The notes under the pieces were generated by a model that was not told the origin of the DNA, did not search any database, and was given only the letters and a program-made list of their open reading frames with translations. Made by a program: the position numbers and the translations under genes. A DNA stretch of 10,228 bases from Porticoccaceae bacterium (GTDB taxonomy: Bacteria; Pseudomonadota; Gammaproteobacteria; Pseudomonadales; Porticoccaceae): contig PBJN01000041.1 of assembly GCA_002720735.1 (NCBI GenBank), positions 25,821 to 36,048 of the forward strand, given 5' to 3'. Positions 1 to 8,636 of the stretch are shown piece by piece. The first letter of the stretch is position 1. Each line of letters starts with the position of its first letter.

Positions 1-947
<947 letters not shown>

Positions 948-994
948 TGCAGTTATAATAACTAACGTTTATTGTTTCTGGTTGATGTGGGGCT

Positions 995-2842
995 ATGCCG
1001 AATAAATATCCTTTGTGGAAAAATTTAACAGTTATTTTGGTTGTTTGTTTTGGCCTTGTTTATGCAATGCCAAATATCTATCCACCTGATCCGGCAATCC
1101 AACTGTCAGGACAAAGTGGTGGCATGTTGATAGATAATGCTGTCCTGAAAAAGGCTAAGGATTCCCTAAATGAAGTGGGAATAAATCATTTTGGTGGTTA
1201 TTCTGATGGTAGAAGTGCTCTTTTAAGAGTGACTGATAGCTCGGATCAACTTCGGGCCAAGGACATTATTCAGGCAACCATGGGAGACGATTTTATTGTA
1301 GCGCTGAACCTTGCCCCGACGACTCCCAAATGGCTTGCCGGTCTCGGTGGAAAACCAATGAAATTGGGACTTGATTTGAGTGGAGGCGTCCATTTTTTGC
1401 TGGAGGTTGATTTAAATGCTGCGCTCGAGACTCGATTAGAGAGTGATCTTGAGGACTTGAAAGGAGCATTGAGAGAGGCGCGAATCCGCTATGGGAGTCT
1501 TGTACTTGAAAAGACCCAGATCATAGGTCAGTTTAGACGCGATAGTCAAGTTGAGGAGGCCACTAGGATTGTCAGGACAAAGTTTAACAAATTACAGCCT
1601 CAGAACATACCGGGTCAAAACCAACTTACGCTGATTTTAAAACTGAGCGAATCTGAAAAAAATGCGATTGAAGATAATGCGATTAAGCAAAATCTAACTT
1701 CTTTACGGAATCGCGTAAATGAGCTCGGTGTTTCAGAACCGATAGTTTCTCGGCAGGGTAGGAACCGCATCGTCGTCGAGTTGCCGGGCATCCAAGACAC
1801 AGCTGAGGCAAAACGCATTATCGGTAAAACAGCTAATCTAGAATTTCGAATGGAGTCTTTGTCGCGCGGGGGAGAGCTATTCAAATTCCGCAAACCGGGT
1901 TCTCAAGGAGTGGATGCTCGTTTAGAAAAACGACCGATTATAACGGGTGAAAATGTAACTGATGCTCGAGCGAGTTTTGACGAAAATGGTAGGCCACAGG
2001 TAAATATTACTCTTGACGGCAGTGGTGGTTGGGCCATGGGTCATGCTACCCGGGATAATATTGGTAATCGGTTGGGAGTTCTTTTTATCGAGTTTAAAAC
2101 TCGTCTGAAAAAAGTCATCGACGAAGAGGGTGTCCTTGAGTTAGTTCCCGAGCCGTATGTGGAAAAAAACATTATCAGTCTCGCCACTGTGCAGGCACAA
2201 TTGGGTAAGCAATTCAGGATCACTGGCTTGGATAGTCAGAACGAATCATCAGAATTGGCGTTGCTATTGCGGGCTGGTGCGCTTGCAGCGCCTATGTATA
2301 TTGTGGAGGAACGTACTATCGGTCCCTCTCTTGGAGCGGAAAATATAGCGTTAGGCATCAAATCAGTGATTGTCGGGCTGTTAGCCGTTTTGATTTTTAT
2401 GTTACTAATTTATCGAGTATTTGGAATTTTTGCTAATTTTGCCTTGGCTTCGAATCTACTCCTTTTAATGGGCATAATGTCATTGTTGGGTGCAACATTG
2501 ACCCTTCCGGGTATTGCGGGAATTGTGCTCACAGTAGGGATGGCGGTTGATGCAAATGTTCTAATATTCTCCAGAATACGAGAAGAATTAGCTGGTGGTT
2601 TATCACCTCAAGGAGCAATTATTGCAGGTTATGATCGGGCTTTTGTGTCAATTCTAGATGCTAACATCACCACCCTAATTGTCGCTTTAATTCTTTATGC
2701 TATTGGATCTGGGCCCGTTCAAGGATTTGCCGTAACACTGTCTATCGGGATTATAACGTCCATGTTCACCTCTATAGTCCTCACGCGTGGTATGGTTAAT
2801 CTAGTTTATGGAAATCGTAAAGTAGAACGTTTATGGATTTAG
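995..2842 (+). CDS. secD: protein translocase subunit SecD
   Basis: SecD works with SecF at the inner membrane, using the proton-motive force to pull preproteins out of the SecYEG channel on the periplasmic side. The protein is 615 residues, the same length as E. coli SecD, and begins like it (MPNKYPLWK). Order: TM1 about 10-27; a large periplasmic P1 region with the conserved GLDLSGG motif at 125-131; a central block with LRNRVNELGVSEP and VVELPGIQD; then from about residue 447 a C-terminal cluster of five membrane helices. The signature GMAVDANVLIFSRIREE carries Asp519, equivalent to the proton-relay Asp of the family. The ATG at 995 is chosen by homology; only a weak GTGGGG precedes it. 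The gene ends inside secF, with a 10-nt overlap that suggests translational coupling. The usual partner gene yajC is missing upstream. Identification is secure. Confidence 0.97.
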   Translation: MPNKYPLWKNLTVILVVCFGLVYAMPNIYPPDPAIQLSGQSGGMLIDNAVLKKAKDSLNEVGINHFGGYSDGRSALLRVTDSSDQLRAKDIIQATMGDDFIVALNLAPTTPKWLAGLGGKPMKLGLDLSGGVHFLLEVDLNAALETRLESDLEDLKGALREARIRYGSLVLEKTQIIGQFRRDSQVEEATRIVRTKFNKLQPQNIPGQNQLTLILKLSESEKNAIEDNAIKQNLTSLRNRVNELGVSEPIVSRQGRNRIVVELPGIQDTAEAKRIIGKTANLEFRMESLSRGGELFKFRKPGSQGVDARLEKRPIITGENVTDARASFDENGRPQVNITLDGSGGWAMGHATRDNIGNRLGVLFIEFKTRLKKVIDEEGVLELVPEPYVEKNIISLATVQAQLGKQFRITGLDSQNESSELALLLRAGALAAPMYIVEERTIGPSLGAENIALGIKSVIVGLLAVLIFMLLIYRVFGIFANFALASNLLLLMGIMSLLGATLTLPGIAGIVLTVGMAVDANVLIFSRIREELAGGLSPQGAIIAGYDRAFVSILDANITTLIVALILYAIGSGPVQGFAVTLSIGIITSMFTSIVLTRGMVNLVYGNRKVERLWI

Positions 2843-3771
2843 CAGACAAACATAAGAGAAAGCAAATTAAAGTCTATAACTTTATGGGCATCCGCAGGCA
2901 TGCGGTAGTTTTATCCTTCTTATTATTAATTGCGTCGTTGGGTTCACTCATGACGCAAGGGCTGCGCCTGGGGCTTGATTTTACTGGCGGCACACAAGTA
3001 GAAGTGGGATATCAGCAGCCTGCTGATGTTGAGTTGTTGCGTCAACAACTAGAAATAGCGGGATTTGAAAGTCCGATTGTTGTTCACTTCGGTTCGGACA
3101 GTGATGTGTTAATTCGGTTACAGGGGATGCCTGATCAAGGACTAGCAGATAGGGTATATGAAGCGCTGATGGATCATGACGAAGTTGTCGAGCTACGTCG
3201 AGTAGATTTTGTGGGGCCACAAATAGGCGAAGAGCTACGTGAGGATGGGGGACTCGGGATGCTTGCAGCTCTTGTTGTAGTAATGATATACGTTGCCATT
3301 AGGTTTCAGCTTAAATTTGCAATTGGCGCCGTGCTGGCATTGGGACATGATGTATTGATTGTATTGGGATTTTTCTCTCTAGCAAGACTAGAATTTGATT
3401 TAACAGTATTGGCGGCAGTTCTGGCGGTGGTTGGCTATTCTTTGAACGACACCATCGTAGTTTCTGATCGTATCCGGGAAAATTTTCGGAAAATACGAAA
3501 TGTGTCCTCCGCAGATATAATCAATGAGTCACTCTCCCAGACTCTTTGGAGAACAATTAACACCTCTATGACTACCCTTTTGGTTTTATTATCCTTATTT
3601 TTCTTGGGCGGAGAGCTTATCCATAACTTTGCCATCGCGCTTATGGCCGGAGTCGTTATTGGAACCTACTCTTCGATATATGTGGCTGCTACTGTTATGC
3701 TGGCTATGAATATTGACCGAGAGGATCTATTAGTTCCCGAGAAGGGCGAATTAATCGATGACCTTCCATAA
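2833..3771 (+). CDS. secF: protein translocase subunit SecF
   Basis: SecF is the second half of the SecDF secretion motor and pairs with SecD in the inner membrane. At 312 residues it is close to the usual length (E. coli 323). It has TM1 at about 18-38, the periplasmic GLDFTGGT motif at 47-54, the link motif VDFVGPQIGEEL, then five C-terminal helices. GYSLNDTIVVSDRIREN contains Asp206, at the position of the proton-path Asp of SecF, and the following FRKIRN is typical. The ATG at 2833 lies inside the end of secD (10-nt overlap); an alternative ATG at 2884 would remove the N-terminal cytoplasmic residues, so the first is preferred. The gene converges with the crotonase gene across a 50-bp spacer in which I see no clear terminator hairpin. 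Confidence 0.96.
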   Translation: MDLADKHKRKQIKVYNFMGIRRHAVVLSFLLLIASLGSLMTQGLRLGLDFTGGTQVEVGYQQPADVELLRQQLEIAGFESPIVVHFGSDSDVLIRLQGMPDQGLADRVYEALMDHDEVVELRRVDFVGPQIGEELREDGGLGMLAALVVVMIYVAIRFQLKFAIGAVLALGHDVLIVLGFFSLARLEFDLTVLAAVLAVVGYSLNDTIVVSDRIRENFRKIRNVSSADIINESLSQTLWRTINTSMTTLLVLLSLFFLGGELIHNFAIALMAGVVIGTYSSIYVAATVMLAMNIDREDLLVPEKGELIDDLP

Positions 3772-3821
3772 TGGCTAGTTTTCTTGATTTTGAATTGGCA
3801 ACTTAGTACCTATGTTTGAAT

Positions 3822-4697
3822 CTATTTCCACCATGGATAGAAATCAGGCATGTCCCTCGAGGCTTTGTCGGTAAATATTGCCTCTCTTTTTTCCAAAAAC
3901 GAACTAACTCCTTCTTTTCCACTTCCCATGCTTGAGTAAAATATTGCCAGTGAGTCGATTTCATGGGCTCTCATCGGGTCGTTCTCCGCAGAATTTCTAT
4001 ACATCATCTGTCGTGTCATTGCGATAGCAACTGGGCTGAAGTTGATGATTTTTTTAGCTATCAGGTTAGCTTTGCTCAATAAATTTTTTGGCTCGCAAAT
4101 TTCTTTTATAAATCGAGCATCTTTCAAGGTGTCTGAGTCTAGGATTTCGGCTGTGTAGCACCACTCAAGTGCGGTGGAAAGACCCACTAGCCTCGGTAAG
4201 AACCAGCTTGAGCAAGCCTCTGGTGTTATCCCAATTTTATTAAAAACAAAGCCGACTTTAGCTTTCTGTGAAGCTAATCTTATATCCATTGCACATGTCA
4301 TAGTTGCTCCAATTCCCACGGCAGCTCCATTTATTGCGCCGATAATTGGTTTTTTGCATTCGTACATTGCCAAGACTACACGGCCTCCGGCATCCCTTAC
4401 TCCTCGAATTATTTCCTCGTCCTCAGAGCGCTCTCGCATATCCTCAATGGTTGGCTTGAGTTCTTCGTTAAGTCCAAAAACATTTCCGTCAATATTGAGA
4501 TCCATACCTGCGCAAAACGCGCGGCCAGCCCCCGTTACTATGATTACGCTAACTAAGTCATCCTCACTTGCGCGTTGGTAGGCATGGATTAATTCATGTG
4601 ACATCTCTATGGTGAAAGAATTGAGCTTGTCGGGTCGGTTGAGCGTGAGCGTGAGTATCCGATCTTTAACGTGGTAGAGGATGGTTCGGTAATCCAT
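3822..4697 (-). CDS. enoyl-CoA hydratase/isomerase (crotonase) family protein
   Basis: This is a 291-residue crotonase-fold enzyme acting on an acyl-CoA. Seen: the N-terminal LTLNRPDKLNSF, the first oxyanion-hole motif RAFCAGMDL (59-67), the second oxyanion segment NGAAVGIGA (123-131), and GITPEACSSWFLPRLVG (156-172). Aligned by eye to rat mitochondrial hydratase, the two catalytic Glu positions (144 and 164) are Thr132 and Phe152. A Glu is found instead at 160, in the PE of GITPEACSS, near the acid position of Eci1/PaaG-type delta3-delta2 enoyl-CoA isomerases. An isomerase or another crotonase reaction is therefore more likely than classical hydration; the substrate is unknown. The start ATG has AAGGA 7 nt upstream. 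The gene lies 89 bp downstream of pyrD on the same strand. That AT-rich gap holds no convincing promoter, so read-through from pyrD is possible. The family is secure; the reaction is not. Confidence 0.9.
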   Translation of the reverse strand: MDYRTILYHVKDRILTLTLNRPDKLNSFTIEMSHELIHAYQRASEDDLVSVIIVTGAGRAFCAGMDLNIDGNVFGLNEELKPTIEDMRERSEDEEIIRGVRDAGGRVVLAMYECKKPIIGAINGAAVGIGATMTCAMDIRLASQKAKVGFVFNKIGITPEACSSWFLPRLVGLSTALEWCYTAEILDSDTLKDARFIKEICEPKNLLSKANLIAKKIINFSPVAIAMTRQMMYRNSAENDPMRAHEIDSLAIFYSSMGSGKEGVSSFLEKREAIFTDKASRDMPDFYPWWK

Positions 4698-4786
4698 GTT
4701 GTTTTCCTTTTGCTAAGAAAGTTTTGTTTTAATTAGTGAGATCGTTCGAGAGACTATCGGGTGAATATAATATTAAACACTATCAC

Positions 4787-5797
4787 TCAGATCTTTAGGA
4801 CGATGTCTTTGATCAGTTTTGGACCTTTGTACACAAACCCCGTGTAAATCTGAACTAAATCAGCACCAATCGCTATTTTTTTTTGCGCATCTTTGGCGCT
4901 CATTATTCCACCGACAGCAATTATTGGAATTGATGGATCAAGGCATTGACGCAGGCAATCTAATGCCTGGTTTGCTCTTTTAAAGAGAGGCTCTCCACTG
5001 AGTCCTCCCGCTTCATCGGAATGGTGAAGCCCCTCCACATCATTCCTTGTGAGTGTTGTGTTGGTTGCTATAACACCATCGAAATCGTTTCGTGTAATTG
5101 CTTTCGCTATAAAAGTGATCTCGTTTTTATCAAGGTCAGGTGCAATCTTAAGCGCTAATGGAACATATTTATTTGTTTGATTGGTTAATTCATTTTGCAC
5201 TTGCTTTAAGTTTTCCAATAGTTCGTCCAGCATGGTGCCGTATTGGAGTAAACGCAGTCCTGGAGTATTTGGCGATGAGACGTTTACCGCGATGTAGTTG
5301 GCGTACTCATAAACTTTTTTCATGCAGTGAATGTAGTCTAACAATCCATGCTCCAAGGTTGTATCTCGATTTTTACCTATATTTACACCCACAATTGCAG
5401 GCGATTCTTTTGCCTGTAAATTGGTAATTAGATTGTTTATGCCGAGGTTATTAAACCCCATGCGATTAATGATTGCATTTTTCTTTCTAATTCGAAACAG
5501 GCGAGGTTTTTGGTTTCCTAGCTGAGGCCTTGGTGTGACAGTGCCCACCTCTATGTGACCAAAGCCCATAGAGTGAAATGCATCGATTGCCTCACCGTTT
5601 TTATCTAATCCGGCTGCGAGACCCACAGAATTTGGGAATTCGATTCCCATGACTGACACCGGCTTATTCGGTAAAGATTGGCGGTAGAACCGCTCTAGGG
5701 GCGTATTCGCGGTAATTTTGAGGCCACTGAGCGTAAAGTCGTGAGCCTTTTCTGGTCCAATTAGTTGCAAGCACTTTTGTGCGATATCAAGCAGCAC
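4787..5797 (-). CDS. pyrD: dihydroorotate dehydrogenase (quinone), class 2
   Basis: PyrD oxidises dihydroorotate to orotate in de novo pyrimidine synthesis, using FMN and passing electrons to membrane quinones. The 336-residue length equals that of E. coli PyrD. The N-terminal helix region (residues 1-45, with PEKAHDFTL) is the class 2 membrane and quinone-entry extension. FMN and substrate motifs are [11 protein letters not shown] (59-69), [18 protein letters not shown] (171-180) with the catalytic Ser175, KIAPDL, IATNTT and GGLSGEP. The C-terminal phosphate-binding motif VGGI plus [11 protein letters not shown] is present. The start is GTG, supported by AAGGA about 7 nt upstream and by alignment to the usual start. 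The gene is the first of a leftward pair and diverges from the DUF6482-like gene. All key residues are intact and identification is secure. Confidence 0.97.
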   Translation of the reverse strand: MLLDIAQKCLQLIGPEKAHDFTLSGLKITANTPLERFYRQSLPNKPVSVMGIEFPNSVGLAAGLDKNGEAIDAFHSMGFGHIEVGTVTPRPQLGNQKPRLFRIRKKNAIINRMGFNNLGINNLITNLQAKESPAIVGVNIGKNRDTTLEHGLLDYIHCMKKVYEYANYIAVNVSSPNTPGLRLLQYGTMLDELLENLKQVQNELTNQTNKYVPLALKIAPDLDKNEITFIAKAITRNDFDGVIATNTTLTRNDVEGLHHSDEAGGLSGEPLFKRANQALDCLRQCLDPSIPIIAVGGIMSAKDAQKKIAIGADLVQIYTGFVYKGPKLIKDIVLKI

Positions 5798-5833
5798 GCG
5801 ATTTCCTTATTGTTGCCTTTCTGGTACACTTAA

Positions 5834-5861
5834 ATTTTAGCTGTTATTCTACTTATAACAA
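5834..5861 (-). promoter_or_regulatory. predicted sigma-70 promoter for pyrD
   Basis: Read on the minus strand: TTGTTA (5861-5856), a 16-bp spacer, then TAAAAT (5839-5834). That is 4/6 and 5/6 matches to consensus, placing the transcription start about 30 nt before the GTG of pyrD. The -35 box overlaps a 20-bp palindrome. Prediction from sequence only. Confidence 0.4.
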
Positions 5862-5873
5862 CATTTTGTTATA
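5854..5873. repeat. inverted repeat in the pyrD / DUF6482 divergent spacer, candidate operator
   Basis: TATAACAA and its exact reverse complement TTGTTATA flank a 4-bp centre (CATT). The left arm covers the predicted pyrD -35 box, so a dimeric repressor bound here could block pyrD. There is no T-run to make it a terminator, and no regulator gene is in the window. No known operator family was recognised. Confidence 0.4.
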
Positions 5874-5896
5874 TCTAATTGCCTTTTAAACTGTAC

Positions 5897-5925
5897 TTGC
5901 GACGTCTTTGATTTGGGAATACAGT
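5897..5925 (+). promoter_or_regulatory. possible promoter for the DUF6482-like gene and quinone oxidoreductase
   Basis: TTGCGA (5897-5902), a 17-bp spacer and TACAGT (5920-5925) each match consensus at 4/6. This would start transcription roughly 20 nt before the ATG at 5953. It is weak but correctly placed. Confidence 0.3.
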
Positions 5926-5952
5926 TGAGCGAAAGAGTCGAGATTTGTTCTA

Positions 5953-6270
5953 ATGTTAATGTCTTTGTCAAAGCTTCAGAAATATTTCGTTGTTGATAAG
6001 TTAATATATCACTCTCTTGAGCAAAGTCTTTACCAGATTTCAGCGATAATCGATGGGCAAGAATACTTTATAACAAGCGAGAACGGAACATTGATGCGCT
6101 CATTTAAACTTCATGAACTCCAAAAAAAAATGGCAAAAGTCCAGGTTAAGGCGTCTGTGTTGCGGCATGTCAGTGCCTACGATGAAATGATTGGAGGACC
6201 GGCAAAACTTGCCTGTAATGCGCTCGAGGTTCCATTATTGTATGACGACCCACTCAAAACGACTCTCTAA
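5953..6270 (+). CDS. small DUF6482-like protein of unknown function
   Basis: A 105-residue protein with no signal peptide or membrane helix, so probably cytoplasmic. The middle reads like a small beta-rich domain (YQISAIIDGQEYFI, then a Gly-containing turn and MRSFKLHELQ), followed by a helix (ELQKKMAKVQ) and the C-terminal motif RHVSAYDEMIGG at 71-82. The YDEMIG ending resembles DUF6482 proteins of gammaproteobacteria; I recall this pattern but cannot check it here. A second ATG lies two codons in (5959); neither start has a strong ribosome site. The gene stops 18 bp before the quinone oxidoreductase on the same strand, so the two are probably cotranscribed, which hints at a shared role but does not prove it. 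That the gene is real is likely; its function is unknown. Confidence 0.75.
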   Translation: MLMSLSKLQKYFVVDKLIYHSLEQSLYQISAIIDGQEYFITSENGTLMRSFKLHELQKKMAKVQVKASVLRHVSAYDEMIGGPAKLACNALEVPLLYDDPLKTTL

Positions 6271-6288
6271 AACCGGTAGCTTAATTTA

Positions 6289-7272
6289 ATGCAATATATA
6301 GACTTCTGCGAGAGCGGTGAGGCAGATCAGCTATACCTCGCTTCGGGTAATGTGCCGAATATTGCAAAGAATCAGATTCTCATAAAAGTCCACGCGGCGG
6401 GAGTAAATCGGCCCGATGTCCTTCAGCGAATGGGTCTTTATGCTCCGCCGGCTGAAGCGTCAAAGATCCTAGGATTAGAGGCATCGGGCGAGGTCGCTGC
6501 AATGGGAGAGGGGGTAAAAGGATGGAGTATTGGTGATAGAGTCTGCGCACTTTGTAATGGTGGCGCATATGCGGAGTACGTGTCGGTCCCGACAGGACAG
6601 TGCCTTCCAATACCCGATAATTTAAGTTTTATTGAGGCTGCAGGGTTGCCTGAAACTTTTTTTACGGTTTGGTCAAATTTGTTTCAGTGTGCTGGTCTAA
6701 AGGCGGGAGAATCTCTCCTTGTTCATGGTGGTAGCAGTGGTATTGGTGTTACCGCAATTCAGTTTGGCAAAGCTTTTGGAGCAGATGTTTATGCAACTAC
6801 TCGGACAGAAGAAAAATGTTTGGCATGTAAGGACCTAGGTGCAGACGTGACGATCAACGTTTGTGAGAAAGATTTCGTTGATGAGGTCATGATCGCTACG
6901 GGTAAGAAAGGTGTTGATGTCATTCTTGATATGGTCGGCGGCGAGTATATTCAGAAAAATATTGATTGTGCTGCGTTAGATGCACGTATTATTAGCATAG
7001 CTTTTCTAAAGGGACCAAAAACCGAAGTGAATTTCATGCAGATGATGTTGAAACGGTTAACACTGACTGGTTCAACTCTGCGACCAAAAAGTACGGAAAT
7101 CAAAGCGTTAATAGCCGCTGAACTGCGTCAATTTATTTGGCCGCTACTGATTAGTGGCCAAATAAGACCATACATCGATCGTGTTTATAACTTGAGTGAT
7201 GCTGCAGATGCCCATCGGCACATGGAGAGTAATCAGCACTTTGGCAAGATTATATTAGCTGTGCGTAAATAG
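6289..7272 (+). CDS. NAD(P)H:quinone oxidoreductase, PIG3-like, zinc-free MDR family
   Basis: This is a medium-chain dehydrogenase/reductase of the quinone oxidoreductase (zeta-crystallin / PIG3) branch, expected to reduce quinones or reactive carbonyls with NADPH in the cytoplasm. The 327-residue length is standard. Seen: the GroES-like N-terminal domain with HAAGVNRPDVLQRMGLY (35-51), the signature LGLEASGEV (61-69), GWSIGDRVCAL, the hinge GLPETFFTVWSNLF, the nucleotide-binding loop HGGSSGIG (146-153) in place of the classical Rossmann Gly motif, and DMVGGEY. The Cys cluster that binds structural zinc in alcohol dehydrogenases is absent, as expected for this branch. The start ATG lacks a clear ribosome site, which fits coupling to the upstream gene 18 bp away. 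The gene converges with the transporter across a 6-bp gap with no convincing terminator. The physiological substrate cannot be told from sequence. Confidence 0.92.
   Translation: MQYIDFCESGEADQLYLASGNVPNIAKNQILIKVHAAGVNRPDVLQRMGLYAPPAEASKILGLEASGEVAAMGEGVKGWSIGDRVCALCNGGAYAEYVSVPTGQCLPIPDNLSFIEAAGLPETFFTVWSNLFQCAGLKAGESLLVHGGSSGIGVTAIQFGKAFGADVYATTRTEEKCLACKDLGADVTINVCEKDFVDEVMIATGKKGVDVILDMVGGEYIQKNIDCAALDARIISIAFLKGPKTEVNFMQMMLKRLTLTGSTLRPKSTEIKALIAAELRQFIWPLLISGQIRPYIDRVYNLSDAADAHRHMESNQHFGKIILAVRK
7133..7165. repeat. long inverted repeat inside the quinone oxidoreductase gene
   Basis: TTATTTGGCC and its exact reverse complement GGCCAAATAA are separated by 13 bases. The inner bases can extend the pairing (one G-U pair, then CTA with TAG), giving an RNA hairpin of about 14 pairs with a 5-nt loop. 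It lies in coding sequence near the 3' end (around IWPLLISGQIRP) and has no T-run, so it is not an intrinsic terminator. Confidence 0.5.
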
Positions 7273-7278
7273 AAGTTT

Positions 7279-8631
7279 TTAGCTTAAGGGTAAAAAGCTT
7301 TGGACTAAGATAATGACTATCAAAAGGGGACAGAAGATTTTTACGTAGGTGGGCCATATGAGCCAAAATAGGCTACTCTCCAAATCAGGTACACCTTGTT
7401 TTAGTTCCTGTAAAAGGCGATTCCGATGCATCAACCAACCGCAAAACAGGCATAGCATCAAGCTCAGAATTGGCTGAGCCCACTCGGTAGTTACTTCGAC
7501 TATAATTTCGAAGATCGAGGTGAATTTGTAAGAGATTACCCCACTGACTAGAACTGTGAAAACTCCAACGGTGATGCTGGCCTTTAGGCGCGTTACGTTT
7601 TGAGTTTCTATTGCCCAAGAGACAGGGACCTCAAGCATAGAAATAGAAGAGGTGAGAGCTGCAATCGACATGAGGGTAAAAAATGCTATCGCTACCAGTT
7701 TTCCTCCCTCGCCCATTTCTTCGAACAGTGCTGGTAGGGCTTGGAAAATCAGGCTAGGACCTGAAATCAATCTGCCAGTTTCGGCATATATATCCACTCC
7801 TAGTTGTTGTGCGGCAAAAAGAGCAGGAATAATCAACATTCCAGCAAGCACGGCCACCCCTGTATCGCTGAAAGTAACTAATGCGCCAGCAACAGGTAAA
7901 TCTTCGTCAGATCGGATGTAGGAGCCATAGATTAGCATTGTGCCAACCCCCAATGATAACGAAAAAAAGGCTTGTCCGAGGGCGCTTACTATAAGCTGCG
8001 GGTCTGCCAACTGTCTGAAATCAGGCACTATAAACATCTTCAAACCTCTTTCAGCTCCGGGTTGCAACAGCACATAGACGATTAGACCTAGCATTAAAAG
8101 TATCAGGCAAGGCATTAAGCGTTTAGACCATGTTTCTATGCCTCTCTCGACGCCAGCGCTTATCACCAAGAGGGTTAGACCAATGAATGCTGTAGAAAAG
8201 GAGATATTCCGAAAAAGACTAAAAGTAACCAGCCATTCGGCAATTTTGAACAACTGTAGTGTTTGCGCGATGGAGGCAAGAGTGTGGGCTATCATCCAGC
8301 CTGCGATAATACTGTAAAAACACAGAATCATGGTCGCGGTTAGTACTCCTATAAAGCCTGTGAGTTGGCCAAGACGCTTCTGCAACCATCCAGATGCAAT
8401 TGAATCTAGGGTGCTGACCATGTTGGATCTGCTGTATCTGCCAAGGGTTAATTCGGCCATTAGTGCGGGGTACGCCAAGAGAAAGGCTAAGAAAAGATAC
8501 ATCAGTAGGAATGCCCCGCCACCATTTTCAGCGGCCTTTGTAGGGAAGCCCCAGATATTGCCAAGGCCAACAGCCGATCCCGAAGCTGCCAGAACAAACG
8601 TTAAACGGGACGAAAATTGGCCACGTTGCAT
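7279..8631 (-). CDS. sodium-dependent transporter, neurotransmitter:sodium symporter (NSS/SNF) family
   Basis: An inner-membrane Na+-coupled symporter of the LeuT fold, probably importing an amino acid or similar small amine. The 450-residue length and roughly eleven hydrophobic segments fit bacterial NSS proteins. Helix 1 carries GSAVGLGNIWGFP (18-30), forming the Na+ and substrate sites at the unwound region, followed by AAENGGGAF and ELTLGRYSR. The unwound helix 6 motif is clear as GQAFFSLSLGVGTMLIYGSY. The gate Arg of LeuT (Arg30, in NFLRFP) is Gly28 here, within NIWGFP. This suggests a subfamily with a different outer gate and makes substrate prediction from LeuT unsafe. The ATG at 8631 is fixed by the family N-terminus; only a weak AGGTAG precedes it. 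The stop of the decayed glpQ lies 5 bp upstream on the same strand, so the two were probably once an operon. Confidence 0.94.
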   Translation of the reverse strand: MQRGQFSSRLTFVLAASGSAVGLGNIWGFPTKAAENGGGAFLLMYLFLAFLLAYPALMAELTLGRYSRSNMVSTLDSIASGWLQKRLGQLTGFIGVLTATMILCFYSIIAGWMIAHTLASIAQTLQLFKIAEWLVTFSLFRNISFSTAFIGLTLLVISAGVERGIETWSKRLMPCLILLMLGLIVYVLLQPGAERGLKMFIVPDFRQLADPQLIVSALGQAFFSLSLGVGTMLIYGSYIRSDEDLPVAGALVTFSDTGVAVLAGMLIIPALFAAQQLGVDIYAETGRLISGPSLIFQALPALFEEMGEGGKLVAIAFFTLMSIAALTSSISMLEVPVSWAIETQNVTRLKASITVGVFTVLVSGVISYKFTSIFEIIVEVTTEWAQPILSLMLCLFCGWLMHRNRLLQELKQGVPDLESSLFWLIWPTYVKIFCPLLIVIILVQSFLPLS

Positions 8632-8636
8632 AAAAG

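Noticed and set aside
4174-4581. A 135-codon plus-strand open frame opposite the crotonase gene
   Set aside because: It is antisense to a well-conserved crotonase with a good ribosome site, has no recognisable motif and no start signal; a shadow frame.
7273-7300. A bidirectional terminator between the quinone oxidoreductase and the NSS transporter
   Set aside because: Only a 5-bp AGCTT/AAGCT stem or an AT stem with a bulge can be drawn, and most of it lies inside the transporter's 3' end; too weak to call.
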